From NCBI GenBank assembly GCA_016719925.1, contig JADJYC010000004.1, forward strand, positions 124,001 through 188,000: 64,000 bases of DNA. The letters run 5' to 3'. Origin of the DNA: Crocinitomicaceae bacterium. Lineage in GTDB: Bacteria > Bacteroidota > Bacteroidia > Flavobacteriales_D > Crocinitomicaceae. Below, one piece after another: positions 50,294-59,371 of this stretch. The notes under the pieces were generated by a model. It did not search any database. It was not told where the DNA came from and saw nothing but the letters and a program-made list of their open reading frames with translations. Numbering within the stretch: the first letter of the stretch is position 1; every line of letters starts with the position of its first letter. Both the position numbers and the translations under genes were made by a program.

Positions 50294-50875
50294 ATGAGTC
50301 TTGACAAAACCCTGCATGAACGAAGCAATTCAACCTGTGAAATCTGCGGAAGCAAAAATAATCTGAGCGTATTCAATATTTCACTTACGAAAAATGAATC
50401 TGCTGATGAATCTGCTCTCCTGTGTTCAACCTGTACTGATCAGATTTCGAACCCGGAAAAAACGGATGCACAACACTGGCGTTGTCTTAATGACTGTATG
50501 TGGAGTGAAGTTCCGGCTGTCAAAATAATTTCATGGAGAATGTTGAACAGGTTACGCGGAGAAGGCTGGCCTAATGATTTGCTTGATATGCTTTACCTGA
50601 ATGATGATGAATTAAAGTTGGCTCAGGCTACGGGTGAAGGTTTGGACGAAGAAGATAAAATAATCCACAAAGACAGCAACGGTGCCTTGCTTGCAAACGG
50701 TGATACGGTTGTTTTAATTAAAGATCTGGATGTAAAAGGCGGCGGGTTCACTGCCAAAAGAGGAACTGCTGTAAGAAATATAATGCTGGTTGACAACAAT
50801 GCTGAACACATTGAAGGAAAAGTAGAAGGACAACACATTGTCATTCTGACAAAATATGTGAAAAAATCAAACTGA
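50294..50875 (+). CDS. PhnA-domain zinc-ribbon protein
   Basis: A 193-aa PhnA-type protein: N-terminal zinc ribbon (CEICGSKNN and CSTC cysteine pairs) and C-terminal KOW/PhnA domain (LLANGDTVVLIKDLDVKGGG, AKRGTAVRNIMLVDNNAEHI, EGQHIVILTKYVKK). Despite the name, the family's role in phosphonate use is not established, and no phn genes are nearby. WRMLNRLRGEGWPNDLLDML is a typical PhnA middle segment. It converges with the 50880 gene four bases away. Confidence 0.88.
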   Translation: MSLDKTLHERSNSTCEICGSKNNLSVFNISLTKNESADESALLCSTCTDQISNPEKTDAQHWRCLNDCMWSEVPAVKIISWRMLNRLRGEGWPNDLLDMLYLNDDELKLAQATGEGLDEEDKIIHKDSNGALLANGDTVVLIKDLDVKGGGFTAKRGTAVRNIMLVDNNAEHIEGKVEGQHIVILTKYVKKSN

Positions 50876-50879
50876 TTAA

Positions 50880-51734
50880 TTACATCTTACCTTCCATTTC
50901 CAATTTCACATTCAAGGCAAATCTTCCTTTATCCTCAAAGGAGGTAATGAAAATAAGTTTATCTCCTTCCCGTCTAACTTCAACCAGCTTACCAGACTTT
51001 TCATGGCTTAATGTAAATTGAAATTCGAATCCGTCCGGGTAACTATGACTTCCGCTATCCCACTTTCTGTCAGACAAATCAACACAAAATTCATCCTTCG
51101 TTTTTGTAAAAAAAGAAATTGATTCCGGCCTCGATTGAAGTGTACGGTAAATGACATCATCTTTACTGAATTCCGGAGATAATCCTTGTGTAAAATCTTT
51201 AATAATTCTGTTCATAGCCGGAAGAAAAACATCCAGGTCAACACTGCTTTTCTTTAATTCAACATGAATTTTTTCCGTTTCATTTTCATTAATTGTTTGA
51301 GCCTGAACTGAGGTCTTTATATCTGATTGCGGAACAGAAGAATCCTGTTGAGGTGTCTGCACAAAATCGGGCTTTACGGCACATGCGATTAATCTTTTTC
51401 TCAAATCCATTTCAACCAGTGCAGAAATTGAATCAGTCATTTCCGTATTTACATTTCCGTCAGAATTAAATTTCATTCTCAATTGAATTTCTCCGTGGTG
51501 GAAATATTCAAAAACTATTTCAGTTTGACCTTTATTCGTTTGCAATACAAAAGCATATCCACCAGCTAACGCATTTTTCCGTTTCCCGTTTTCATTATCT
51601 TTCCATTCAGCCTGAAGCAATGACGGACCGTTATAAAGAGATATCAAACCACAAACCGGCTGCAGTATATTCAGAATTTCTTCTGTATTGGTGGCAATAA
51701 CCGGATTTATTTTTTGAGCAAATGACTTCATCAA
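50880..51734 (-). CDS. Hypothetical protein
   Basis: An intact 284-aa protein without an obvious signal peptide. It opens MMKSFAQKINPVIATNTEEI, has a strand-rich first domain (GGYAFVLQTNKGQTEIVFEY), a Ser/Gln-rich hinge at about residues 120-150, and a second alpha/beta domain (IHVELKKSSVDLDVFLPAMN, FEFQFTLSHEKSGKLVEV). I do not recognise either domain. It is divergent from the RAYT transposase. Confidence 0.6.
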   Translation of the reverse strand: MMKSFAQKINPVIATNTEEILNILQPVCGLISLYNGPSLLQAEWKDNENGKRKNALAGGYAFVLQTNKGQTEIVFEYFHHGEIQLRMKFNSDGNVNTEMTDSISALVEMDLRKRLIACAVKPDFVQTPQQDSSVPQSDIKTSVQAQTINENETEKIHVELKKSSVDLDVFLPAMNRIIKDFTQGLSPEFSKDDVIYRTLQSRPESISFFTKTKDEFCVDLSDRKWDSGSHSYPDGFEFQFTLSHEKSGKLVEVRREGDKLIFITSFEDKGRFALNVKLEMEGKM

Positions 51735-51881
51735 TTCCAGAATTAGGGAGATAATAAATAAATGTACAAATTAAGATTGAATTTTTTTTCGTAGCATTGT
51801 TCTGAATTTCTCACTTTTCAACAAATCCTTTTGTTGACTATAACGACCTGAATTACTCAAGACGTTTTTTCTTAATCTTTC

Positions 51882-52445
51882 ATGTCAGTTCAACCAAATT
51901 TACCAAGTCGCAAAAGACTTCGTTTACCAACAGAAAAGTATCCGCAGGCAAGTTGGTATTTTGTCACATTGTGCTGTTATAAACGCCAACACTTTTTTGG
52001 CAAAATAGAAAATGGTCAAATGATTTACTCTGAATTTGGAGTGATTGCTGAAAGAATCTGGACACAAATGTTCTTCGAGGTATTCCAGTCAGAAAATATC
52101 ATCTTTCAGTTTATGCCGGATCACTTCCATGCACTAATATATCTTGAAAAAAGAAAATCTGGAGCAGATAAAAAATGTGCCGACGGATACTACGAAAATC
52201 CAGAGATATCAAATTTCATTGGCGCATTCAAATCCAGAGTTTCTGTCGAATGTCTGCGAGCTCATAAACAGAAATATGCATCTGTCGAAAAAACTCCGTA
52301 CTTAGGTAAAATCTGGCTTCGGTCTTTCCATGAAAGAATAATCCGCGATCAAAGGCAATATGAAAACGTATATGCGTATATAAGAAACAACCCTATGGCA
52401 TGGTCTCAGAGGAGACGGGCCGAGCCTATCCCAGGCAAGGGATGA
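51882..52445 (+). CDS. REP-associated tyrosine transposase (RAYT, IS200/IS605-like Y1 family)
   Basis: A 187-aa single-domain HUH nuclease. It opens RLPTEKYPQASWYFVTLCCY, has the metal-binding HUH motif in FMPDHFHALIYLE, a helix rich in charge (GAFKSRVSVECLRAHKQ), and the catalytic tyrosine region VYAYIRNNPMAW. RAYTs excise or mobilise REP hairpins rather than a flanking insertion sequence. Its last codons (RAEPIPGKG) run into the 100-bp array, whose hairpins could be its cognate REPs. Lone copy with no second ORF. Confidence 0.9.
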   Translation: MSVQPNLPSRKRLRLPTEKYPQASWYFVTLCCYKRQHFFGKIENGQMIYSEFGVIAERIWTQMFFEVFQSENIIFQFMPDHFHALIYLEKRKSGADKKCADGYYENPEISNFIGAFKSRVSVECLRAHKQKYASVEKTPYLGKIWLRSFHERIIRDQRQYENVYAYIRNNPMAWSQRRRAEPIPGKG

Positions 52446-52811
52446 ACTCGCGTCATCCCGCAAGCGTGAGTTATAAAGCTACGGTGGGATGGGGCGAGCC
52501 CATCCCCATCGGAGGGACGGGGCAAGCATGCCCTAGCAAGGCATGACCTCGCGTCATCCTGCAAGCGTGAGGTATAAAGCCACGGTGGGATGGGGCGAGC
52601 CCATCCCCATCGGAGGGACGGAGCAAGCATGCCCAGCAAGGCATGACCTCGCGTCATCCTGCAAGCGTGAGTATAAAGCTACGGTGGGATGGGGCGAGCC
52701 CATTCCCATCGAGGGACGGGGCAAGCATGCCCTACAAGGGATGACCTCTCGTCATCCCGCCAGCGTGAGATATAAAGCTACGGTGGGATGGGGTGAGCCC
52801 ATCCCCATCAG
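52417..52811. repeat. Tandem array of four 100-bp hairpin units
   Basis: Units start at about 52441, 52541, 52641 and 52740 (99-100 bp period), preceded by a shortened partial unit within the transposase end. Each holds a GGGATGGG/CCCATCCC stem around GCGAG and a GATGAC/GTCATC-type inverted repeat, plus a CATGCC..GGCATG pair. GC-rich against an AT-rich genome. The array fills the gap up to the stop codon of the convergent T9SS gene. Longer than any CRISPR repeat and without spacers. Confidence 0.88.
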
Positions 52812-53794
52812 ATGATCAAAATCCTCTTCAAAGAAAAATCATCGCCGTTGCCAACTCTGATAAAATAAACTCCCTCTTGAAGAAAATCCAATTGAAAGCT
52901 TCCAGAAGAACAATCAAGCTGACTCCAGATCAACCTGCCCGATCCATCATAAATTTCAAGATCAAAGAATTCTGTCTGAGTTTGAATAAAAATTTCTCCG
53001 TGAGATGGATTTGGAAAAACTGAAAGACTAAAATATTTTTCTGATTCATATGAAGCATAGATATTATTTTCATTTATCACACCCACTCCATCCAGATCAA
53101 ATCCACCTGCTGAAAAATCTGTTGGATACGGATCATTGATTCTGTTTCCCTGACTGTCGAATGATGTATAACTCATATCAATCGAGCCAATAACATCCAC
53201 AATTCTGACAAATAAAATGCTGTCCAAATTCAATCCGGCTGAATCTATCAGATCGTTCAGATCAAAAGGGGTTCCATACCCTTGTCTGAATTTACCGGCA
53301 AGATTATGTACCAATTCAGTATTACTGTTTTCATAAGGACCTGTTTGTGTAATAACCGGAATCAAAGACACCGAAGGAAACCTGACGAAGTTTATCCCAT
53401 CCGAACTTACTTCTACAAAAGCAAATTCAAGATAATCATCTGAAAAACTATTTTCAAAAACAGCAAAATCATTTCCGGGTCCGTTCATTATCGGAAAAGG
53501 AAATGCAAGAGTAATTGAACCACTGTCACCAAGTGAAACAACATTGGTGCTGTTTCCTTCCGCATGATCAAGGGCCTGGGTTGAATCTCCAAAAGACGCC
53601 AGTGAGCCCCATCCATTAGCAATATCGGATGCGCCGCGTTGAAATTGAACAACCGCTTTTGCCCATGAAACAATTGAGGAAGAATCTTTGTGAACAGCAG
53701 TAGTACCAAACTGACCAGCTGGTGGCGAATATTGAGCAAGAACAACGGTGTTGAGCAACAGCATGAGGAATATTGTGAGGTTTTCCTTAATCAT
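52808..53794 (-). CDS. T9SS-sorted surface protein, last gene of the B12 operon
   Basis: A 328-aa protein with a signal peptide (MIKENLTIFLMLLLNTVVLA), a body of about 220 residues (AGQFGTTAVHKDSSSIVSWA, VSLGDSGSITLAFPFPIMNG, NDFAVFENSFSDDYLEFAFV, FDLNDLIDSAGL), and a T9SS tail (LSVFPNPSHGEIFIQTQTEF, LQEGVYFIRVGNGDDFSL). The body resembles, by memory only, the uncharacterised cell-surface proteins of Bacteroides B12 loci. Its start overlaps the end of the beta-propeller gene by eight bases. Probably a surface B12-capture or support component; unproven. Confidence 0.75.
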   Translation of the reverse strand: MIKENLTIFLMLLLNTVVLAQYSPPAGQFGTTAVHKDSSSIVSWAKAVVQFQRGASDIANGWGSLASFGDSTQALDHAEGNSTNVVSLGDSGSITLAFPFPIMNGPGNDFAVFENSFSDDYLEFAFVEVSSDGINFVRFPSVSLIPVITQTGPYENSNTELVHNLAGKFRQGYGTPFDLNDLIDSAGLNLDSILFVRIVDVIGSIDMSYTSFDSQGNRINDPYPTDFSAGGFDLDGVGVINENNIYASYESEKYFSLSVFPNPSHGEIFIQTQTEFFDLEIYDGSGRLIWSQLDCSSGSFQLDFLQEGVYFIRVGNGDDFSLKRILII

Positions 53795-54932
53795 TATAAC
53801 TGATTTTTTTTGCGTTCAATTCTGCCGTGAATTCATATTGTAAAACTCCGGATACACTATAAGCACGAATAGTCGATGCGTTTACATATCCGTTTGCATC
53901 AAAACAAAAAAGCAGATTTAATTCTTCAACATACTGCATACCAGAGAAACTATTAAATCCAGTTACATCAATAATTTCAGTTGCTTCATCGGAATCAGCA
54001 ACCATGTTGAATCTCCGGATTGTTTCAGTAGAAATATCGTAATAATAAATCCAGTCATTTACCTTTTCAATGACACTTGTGTTGAGATTAAATTCCTGAG
54101 TTACTTGTTTGGAGTTTGAATCGATTTTTAAAAGAGCAGGATTGATATCCGAATAATTTCCGTTTGACAAAATATAAATTTCGTTTTGAGAATCAGAAAC
54201 CATTTTGGTGCAATTAATTCTGGTTTCAATTGTGTTTACAACTTCACGCGTTGACATGTCAATTACAGAAACGGTGGAATCATAAACCGGAAAATTCAGA
54301 CCGCCGGAGTTTGAAACATACAATTCATTTCCCACCTGAATCATTCCATCCGGATTTGCACCAACTGAAATATTCTTGACAACTTCATAGGTAGTCAGGT
54401 CGATTACAGAAACTGTTCCGTCAAAATTGCACACGTAGGCAGCGTATCCGTTCACCACAATTCTTCTGGGCTCACGAGGAGTTGTTCCTTCAAACAGCGG
54501 AATTTGAGTAACGCTTTTTAACGTACCTGCTTCCACTATTTCTATCTGACTGGATATATCAACAGCAATAATCAGATAGTCAATTCCATTGAGCGTATAC
54601 TTTTCAAAATCATTGGCTGTGTCACCTAAACCTCTTCCGTTTTCTGTAAAAAATGCCTGCGTATAAACCTGTTGATCTTCCATTGAATAAAAACAAAGTG
54701 ATGCATTATTTTGCTGAAACAATCCTTCGTTCAAAATCACCAACCCGTTGCTGTAATTTTCAGCGTTATCCGGTGGCTGTGGTTTATCATCTTTGGTGCA
54801 TGAGTTAATTCCAGAAAGTAAAAAAACCGAAATAAAAAGTGCCACGAATGCACGAATACACAAATAAAATCCATTTGAACAGGTTTTAAGTGGCAGGTGG
54901 CAGGTGATAGTTATTTTTCTGACGAATTTCAT
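53787..54932 (-). CDS. DUF5074/YncE-like beta-propeller lipoprotein (BtuG-like)
   Basis: A 381-aa lipoprotein with a signal ending LLSGINSC. The mature part is a repeated beta-propeller: GTVSVIDLTTYEVVKNISVG, ANPDGMIQVGNELYVSNSGG, STVSVIDMSTREVVNTIETR. DUF5074/YncE-like surface propellers partner with BtuB in Bacteroides, where BtuG binds cobalamin extremely tightly, so a B12-capture role is inferred from fold and neighbours. It starts five bases after the btuB-like stop. The ORF is intact. Confidence 0.8.
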   Translation of the reverse strand: MKFVRKITITCHLPLKTCSNGFYLCIRAFVALFISVFLLSGINSCTKDDKPQPPDNAENYSNGLVILNEGLFQQNNASLCFYSMEDQQVYTQAFFTENGRGLGDTANDFEKYTLNGIDYLIIAVDISSQIEIVEAGTLKSVTQIPLFEGTTPREPRRIVVNGYAAYVCNFDGTVSVIDLTTYEVVKNISVGANPDGMIQVGNELYVSNSGGLNFPVYDSTVSVIDMSTREVVNTIETRINCTKMVSDSQNEIYILSNGNYSDINPALLKIDSNSKQVTQEFNLNTSVIEKVNDWIYYYDISTETIRRFNMVADSDEATEIIDVTGFNSFSGMQYVEELNLLFCFDANGYVNASTIRAYSVSGVLQYEFTAELNAKKISYND

Positions 54933-54937
54933 TAACG

Positions 54938-56971
54938 TTATTTCAAATTCAAATTGACTGTCAATTGATAATATCTCCCCGGCATTGGAAAACTTCTGAT
55001 CACCTGATAATTTTTATTCAGAATATTCAAAGCAGCAAGTGTCAGATCAAATTCAAGATGTTTTCCCGTCTTGATACTTTGAGATATTGAAATAGACCAG
55101 TCTGTAAAGGGTTCCAGATAATTTGCCCAGTTATTTTCATTGAGTGAATATCTGAATCCGGTATAAATAAAATTGGTACTCAACACCGTATTTTTTCTCG
55201 CAAAAATGAGTCCGCCATTAGCTGCATGAAAGGGTGTGTAAGGAATTTGTTTCTGATAAGTAGTTCCTTCGGGATCTGTAACATCCAATGACAAATTATA
55301 ACTGTAAGATCCGTTAACAGTACATTTCCAATCACCTTTTGAGTAATGATACAGTGCGCCCAAATCATAACCAATCACATTTACCTTGCCTATATTTTGC
55401 ATACTCCAGTTGAATAAATCTTTGGTTGGTATGGCAATAATTTTATCTTCAATAAGATTGTAAAATCCATCAGCAGAAAATTCAGTGTACCAGTTTTTGT
55501 GCTTGAAATTATACGAAACACCAGCATTGAATAAATGCGCGCGTTCCGGTTTTAGATTTGTATTTCCTATCAGATTATAATATAAATCATTAAATGTTGG
55601 TAAGGCAAACGTTCGCTTATAGAAACTTCTCATATGCAAGGGAGAATTCTCAAAAGGTCTCCAGCTTAAAGAGATGAATGGAGATGCTTCCAAAAAATTT
55701 CTGCTGATAATTGTATCAGAATCTGAAACCACATCAGCAACTGCCTGTAACGTAATATTACTTTCAAATTTAATTCGCTTTAAGCCATACTTAAAAGCAA
55801 AAACCGAATTACTTTCCAATCTTGTTGGAACACTTTCTGCATTACTTTTCAAACCGGAATAAATCAAATCTGAACCTGTTTGTATGGCACCTCTATTTTT
55901 TAAAATAACACGTCTGAGCATAATACCAGAACCCAGGTTCTGCTGATGATAATTATTATCAATATATCCCTGTAAATTCAAAAAATCAGAATCATAATAG
56001 CGAAGTCTTGCTGATTGATAAAATGCATGGAGATTCACTTTCAGGTTTTTAAAATGATGTTCGTGCGTCAATCCAAAATTCAAATCTTCATTCCATAATT
56101 TCTGATCGTTATAAGGGTTGTATAAAATCATGGCTCCGGGCAATTCCTGCTCATTGTTGTAGTATGAAAAACGCACAAGGCTTTTTCCGTTTTTGAAATT
56201 TAAACCGGCAGATCCCTGTAGTTTAAAGCTTGCCAGTTGTGAATTTTCTCTTCTTAGTTCAATTTTCTCATTTTGATTATATGAGACAAATTTATAATCC
56301 CCTTCTCCAAAACGGGTGAAACCCTGCAAGGCAAAAAACACTTTTTTACCAGCCGGAATCCGGATCAAAAATCCTTCTTCAAAAATGGAAAGTGAATTGG
56401 CGCAGGAATATAATTTAACACTGAATTTTTCAGGCCGAACTGCCAGAAAAGAATTCACCGCAATAAAATTTCCTGTAAGAAAAGCAGATGCCGGTGCGTT
56501 GATATCTTCAACCTGACCAGATGTAAATACAATATTTGCTACGCCAAATGATTCAACCGGATTCAAATTGATTGAACCTGTTTGTACGTTTGGCAATTTT
56601 ATTCCATCAACCATTACACCTGTATGATTGGCTCCCAAACTTCTGAACGAAACTGTTTTTATTCCGCCAATTCCTCCATAATCTTTCAACTGAACACCCG
56701 GCACAAAACGCAAGGCTGAACCCACATCTCTCACCGCCAAATTTTTCAAAACCTCAGCATTCAAAACAAAATGCGGAACAGGAGAAGTAATCACAGAAAT
56801 CTTTGAAACAGAATCTTTTTCTGATGTAATCAGAATCGGATGAATAGTTCTGGTTGTATCTGTTTGTGAAAAAACGTTGATAGAAATCAGCCACAAAAAC
56901 ACAAAGATGCAAAGCACCTTGACCCTAACAGAAAAGGCCAATTCAAAGCAAACAGCTTGTTTTTGAGACAT
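54938..56971 (-). CDS. btuB: TonB-dependent outer-membrane receptor, BtuB-like
   Basis: A 677-aa receptor: signal peptide (VLCIFVFLWLISINVFSQ), a plug domain (LNAEVLKNLAVRDVGSALRF, GVQLKDYGGIGGIKTVSFRS, LGANHTGVMVDGIKLPNVQT), and a beta-barrel ending YYQLTVNLNLK. The position downstream of a cobalamin riboswitch supports B12 as the ligand. The gene lies between the DUF4465 gene and the propeller lipoprotein, the usual BtuB/BtuG arrangement. Symbol assigned by context; a different corrinoid is possible. Confidence 0.85.
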   Translation of the reverse strand: MSQKQAVCFELAFSVRVKVLCIFVFLWLISINVFSQTDTTRTIHPILITSEKDSVSKISVITSPVPHFVLNAEVLKNLAVRDVGSALRFVPGVQLKDYGGIGGIKTVSFRSLGANHTGVMVDGIKLPNVQTGSINLNPVESFGVANIVFTSGQVEDINAPASAFLTGNFIAVNSFLAVRPEKFSVKLYSCANSLSIFEEGFLIRIPAGKKVFFALQGFTRFGEGDYKFVSYNQNEKIELRRENSQLASFKLQGSAGLNFKNGKSLVRFSYYNNEQELPGAMILYNPYNDQKLWNEDLNFGLTHEHHFKNLKVNLHAFYQSARLRYYDSDFLNLQGYIDNNYHQQNLGSGIMLRRVILKNRGAIQTGSDLIYSGLKSNAESVPTRLESNSVFAFKYGLKRIKFESNITLQAVADVVSDSDTIISRNFLEASPFISLSWRPFENSPLHMRSFYKRTFALPTFNDLYYNLIGNTNLKPERAHLFNAGVSYNFKHKNWYTEFSADGFYNLIEDKIIAIPTKDLFNWSMQNIGKVNVIGYDLGALYHYSKGDWKCTVNGSYSYNLSLDVTDPEGTTYQKQIPYTPFHAANGGLIFARKNTVLSTNFIYTGFRYSLNENNWANYLEPFTDWSISISQSIKTGKHLEFDLTLAALNILNKNYQVIRSFPMPGRYYQLTVNLNLK

Positions 56972-56979
56972 CTTTTGTA

Positions 56980-57973
56980 TTATCGCTTAATCAGTTTTTC
57001 AGTGACAGAATTTCCGTCGGAAAGAATTGTCACAAAATAAACTCCGTCTTCAAATAAACTCAAATCAATTTTTGTCAGCTCAGAAGAAACAGAATCTGAA
57101 AAAATAATTTTTCCTGAAAGATCATGCACAACTACCACATCACCTGTCTTAGTCTTTACATTCACAACGCCATTTGTGGGATTTGGGTAAATAGAAATTT
57201 CAGACTTTATACTTTCATTAACTCCCAAAAATATCCAAATTCATCTGCGACAAAATAGGAAGGGGTATTCATACCAAACCCCCTGAAGTATCTGAAGAGG
57301 AAAGTTCAAATTCCAAACCGTAAGCAGGATTCAAAGTAGTCAAATCTACCGCTGTCCAATCATCAATAATATAATCTTCCATATCATCTGAGAATCGGTA
57401 ATCGGCCAAATAGAAATTGACAGAATCACCACTTCTTGTACTATCAGCATTTAAGCCAAAAATGGTGAGTAAAAACCAATCTTCTCCATTCGTTCCGTCA
57501 ATCAATCCTTGTGCGTTTGTATCCGCTCCAAATGGTTTTGAAAAACTGTCCCCATTCAACATCGCAAAATATGCATAGGTGGTGTTTGTGACATACATAT
57601 AGTCTATGTGGTCCAAACCCAAATCAAAATAAACTGCATTTCCATAAAATTCTGAAATGTACGCAACGCCGTAGTTACCTGTACTGCCAGTACCACCGCC
57701 AGGGATAGCACTGAATTGATTTGACCAGCCCGTTGTAACATTGTCAGTGATATTGGAAATACCCCAACCACCAAAAGATCCCCAACTGCTGTTATAGTTA
57801 TTTTCAAATGAGTAAAACCCGCTGGTCAATACAGTATCACCATCAATTACCTGATCTTGTCCATACCACGCCGACTCTGGTGCTAAACCTATGTCTTCAA
57901 AATCACAGTATATCTGTGCATTTGAATAAATGCAACCAAATGAAACACCAAAAACAAATAAAATTTTTTTCAT
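56980..57973 (-). CDS. DUF4465 protein with T9SS sorting domain, two frameshifts
   Basis: The first gene of the B12 operon. It has a signal peptide (MKKILFVFGVSFGCIYSNAQ), a DUF4465 domain (YSFENNYNSSWGSFGGWGIS, VAYISEFYGNAVYFDLGLDH, TNTTYAYFAMLNGDSFSKPF, DDWTAVDLTTLN) and a T9SS tail (ISIYPNPTNGVVNVKTKTGD, EDGVYFVTILSDGNSVTEKL). Indels in the G-run at about 57278 and the T-run at about 57230 split it; restored sequence reads GMNTPSYFVADEFGYFLGVN. About 330 aa. DUF4465 recurs in Bacteroidota B12 loci and I recall some bind B12. Confidence 0.82.
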
Positions 57974-58083
57974 CCTTTTTAAATTTTAATAATTAATAAA
58001 AAGGAATAAATGCTGAATAGAAATTCCGCCAAAGCGAATCACTAAACATAACCTTTATCCCGAAAGTTTGTTCATGTGAATAA

Positions 58084-58280
58084 TGGCAGGTCTTCTGACT
58101 TACTTTTTCAAATCGATGAATCGATTTGCTACCGCGCCCTTCCCGTCCGTTTTTGATATGACAGTGGTTTTACGCAATAGTTGTAAAGCTTACAGCTGCG
58201 GGTACAGTTCCGGAATTTTAATTTTGTACAAATAAAAATAATCACCGGATTCCCATTTTAATCCCGCTTGTGCGGGAACC
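58084..58280 (-). ncRNA. Cobalamin riboswitch
   Basis: Minus-strand leader 110 bases upstream of the DUF4465 gene. The B12 box AGTCAGAAGACCTGCC is at 58084-58099, with conserved GGTTCCCGC..AAAATGGGAATCCGGTG at the 5' side, then AACTGTACCCGCAGCTGTAAGC and CCACTGTCATATC..GACGGGAAGG. It covers the expected core of the Cobalamin family. CTTTCGGGATAAAGG follows the core and may be the expression platform. It should repress the operon when B12 is plentiful. Confidence 0.93.
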
Positions 58281-58325
58281 AAAATTCAGAGGTAAAGATA
58301 CTATTATTTTTTTGAATGATTTTTT

Positions 58326-58412
58326 GGGCGTTGCCCTTCGTGCCTCAGGGTCGCGCTTTCCCACATGGTGGCCACCAATGTGGCTCTTCAATCGCTAACA
58401 CGCAGACTTATT
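58326..58412. repeat. GC-rich imperfectly palindromic intergenic element
   Basis: Between the riboswitch and the ATL gene, GGGCGTTGCCC (58326-58336) and CCACATGGTGGCCACCAATGTGG (58361-58383) form two hairpins in otherwise AT-rich sequence, separated by a GGGTCGCGCTTTCCC segment. Similar GGGCGTT.CCC..GGGCTTTCC strings recur between genes in Bacteroidota, from memory. Only one copy is in the window. Confidence 0.45.
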
Positions 58413-58427
58413 TAAAAAAATAGTGAC

Positions 58428-58763
58428 TTACAGCAGTTCTTTCGCAGGATCCCAAAACAATTTTTTGAAATCAATCACCACATCTTTTTTTACCAGAATT
58501 CCTTCTATCAATAAAGCTTCTTCCATAGCCGTTGGTGATTGAAAATGATGTTTGCCGGTTAACATTCCGTTGCGGTTGACAACGCGGTGAGCAGGAACGT
58601 GTTTTTTTTCTGAATGAGAAGCATTCATGGCGTAACCAACAACCCTCGATGATTTAGCTGAACCCAAATATTTTGCGATTGCTCCGTAAGATGTAACTCT
58701 TCCTTTTGGAATAAGCCGGACTACTTCGAAGACGTCTTTGAAAAAATCTTTTTTTGAATCCAC
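58428..58763 (-). CDS. Alkyltransferase-like (ATL) protein, MGMT family without the acceptor cysteine
   Basis: A 111-aa protein homologous to the C-terminal domain of O6-alkylguanine-DNA alkyltransferase: IPKGRVTSYGAIAKYLGSAK, SSRVVGYAMNAS. The active-site PCHR motif reads VPAHRVVNRNG, with Ala in place of the acceptor Cys. ATL proteins flip and flag O6-alkylguanine for nucleotide excision repair rather than reversing it. Length matches ATL. It is the last gene of a run with the 58822 gene and trmB. Confidence 0.9.
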   Translation of the reverse strand: MDSKKDFFKDVFEVVRLIPKGRVTSYGAIAKYLGSAKSSRVVGYAMNASHSEKKHVPAHRVVNRNGMLTGKHHFQSPTAMEEALLIEGILVKKDVVIDFKKLFWDPAKELL

Positions 58764-58821
58764 AACAAAGCATTTTTAAATGAATTCAACGGCGGACAAA
58801 CCGGTGGTAATTCTGTTGCAT

Positions 58822-59253
58822 TTAAAAGATAATAGTGGCCGTTTTGAGTGATGCAAACAAATAAGGTTCATCCAAAACAGTCTCTCCAAAACGTGGAACC
58901 AGCATCACATAATCACTGAAACAAGCTGACAAATACCGCTGCTCATTTTTGATGTTGAGAATAGTTTGCGTACAGAATTTTTTGGAATAGGCAGAAGAAT
59001 CTTTCATTTGATAAAATCTCCAGCGGGTCAGTTGCTGAATATCTTTTTTGCGGCAAATGCGGTCAAAATCCAAACGCAGTTCATCCACGTGACTCATTTG
59101 TCCTGAATTTTTTGTGCGGATCATATCCTGAATTGCATCTTCAGATAATAACTCAGAAGCAAAAAGATTTTTTACCTCAAAAACTGTATCATCTGCACCT
59201 GATACTTTAATATCAGATAACTCTCCGTCTCTGTAAAACCTCGCTAATTTCAA
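58822..59253 (-). CDS. Hypothetical protein
   Basis: A 143-aa soluble protein, MKLARFYRDGELSDIKVSGA, with DELRLDFDRICRKKDIQQLT, TILNIKNEQRYLSACFSDYV and MLVPRFGETVLDEPYLFASL. No signal peptide or membrane segment. I do not recognise the family. It stands between trmB and the ATL gene on the same strand. Confidence 0.55.
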   Translation of the reverse strand: MKLARFYRDGELSDIKVSGADDTVFEVKNLFASELLSEDAIQDMIRTKNSGQMSHVDELRLDFDRICRKKDIQQLTRWRFYQMKDSSAYSKKFCTQTILNIKNEQRYLSACFSDYVMLVPRFGETVLDEPYLFASLKTATIIF

Positions 59254-59371
59254 AGTATGTGTTTTTATTTAATACGTCCGTCCTTTGGAACCGTTGCCTC
59301 TAATTTACCGGAAAATTGAATCTTTTTTATTTGATCTGACCGAAAAAATTCCAAATCATAATTGTTCAAAC

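Noticed and set aside
52417..52811. CRISPR array
   Set aside because: Units are contiguous 100-bp repeats with no unique spacers and no cas genes nearby.
52406..52815. Reading frames within the 100-bp array
   Set aside because: They arise from the repeat period, carry no family motif and differ only by repeat sequence.
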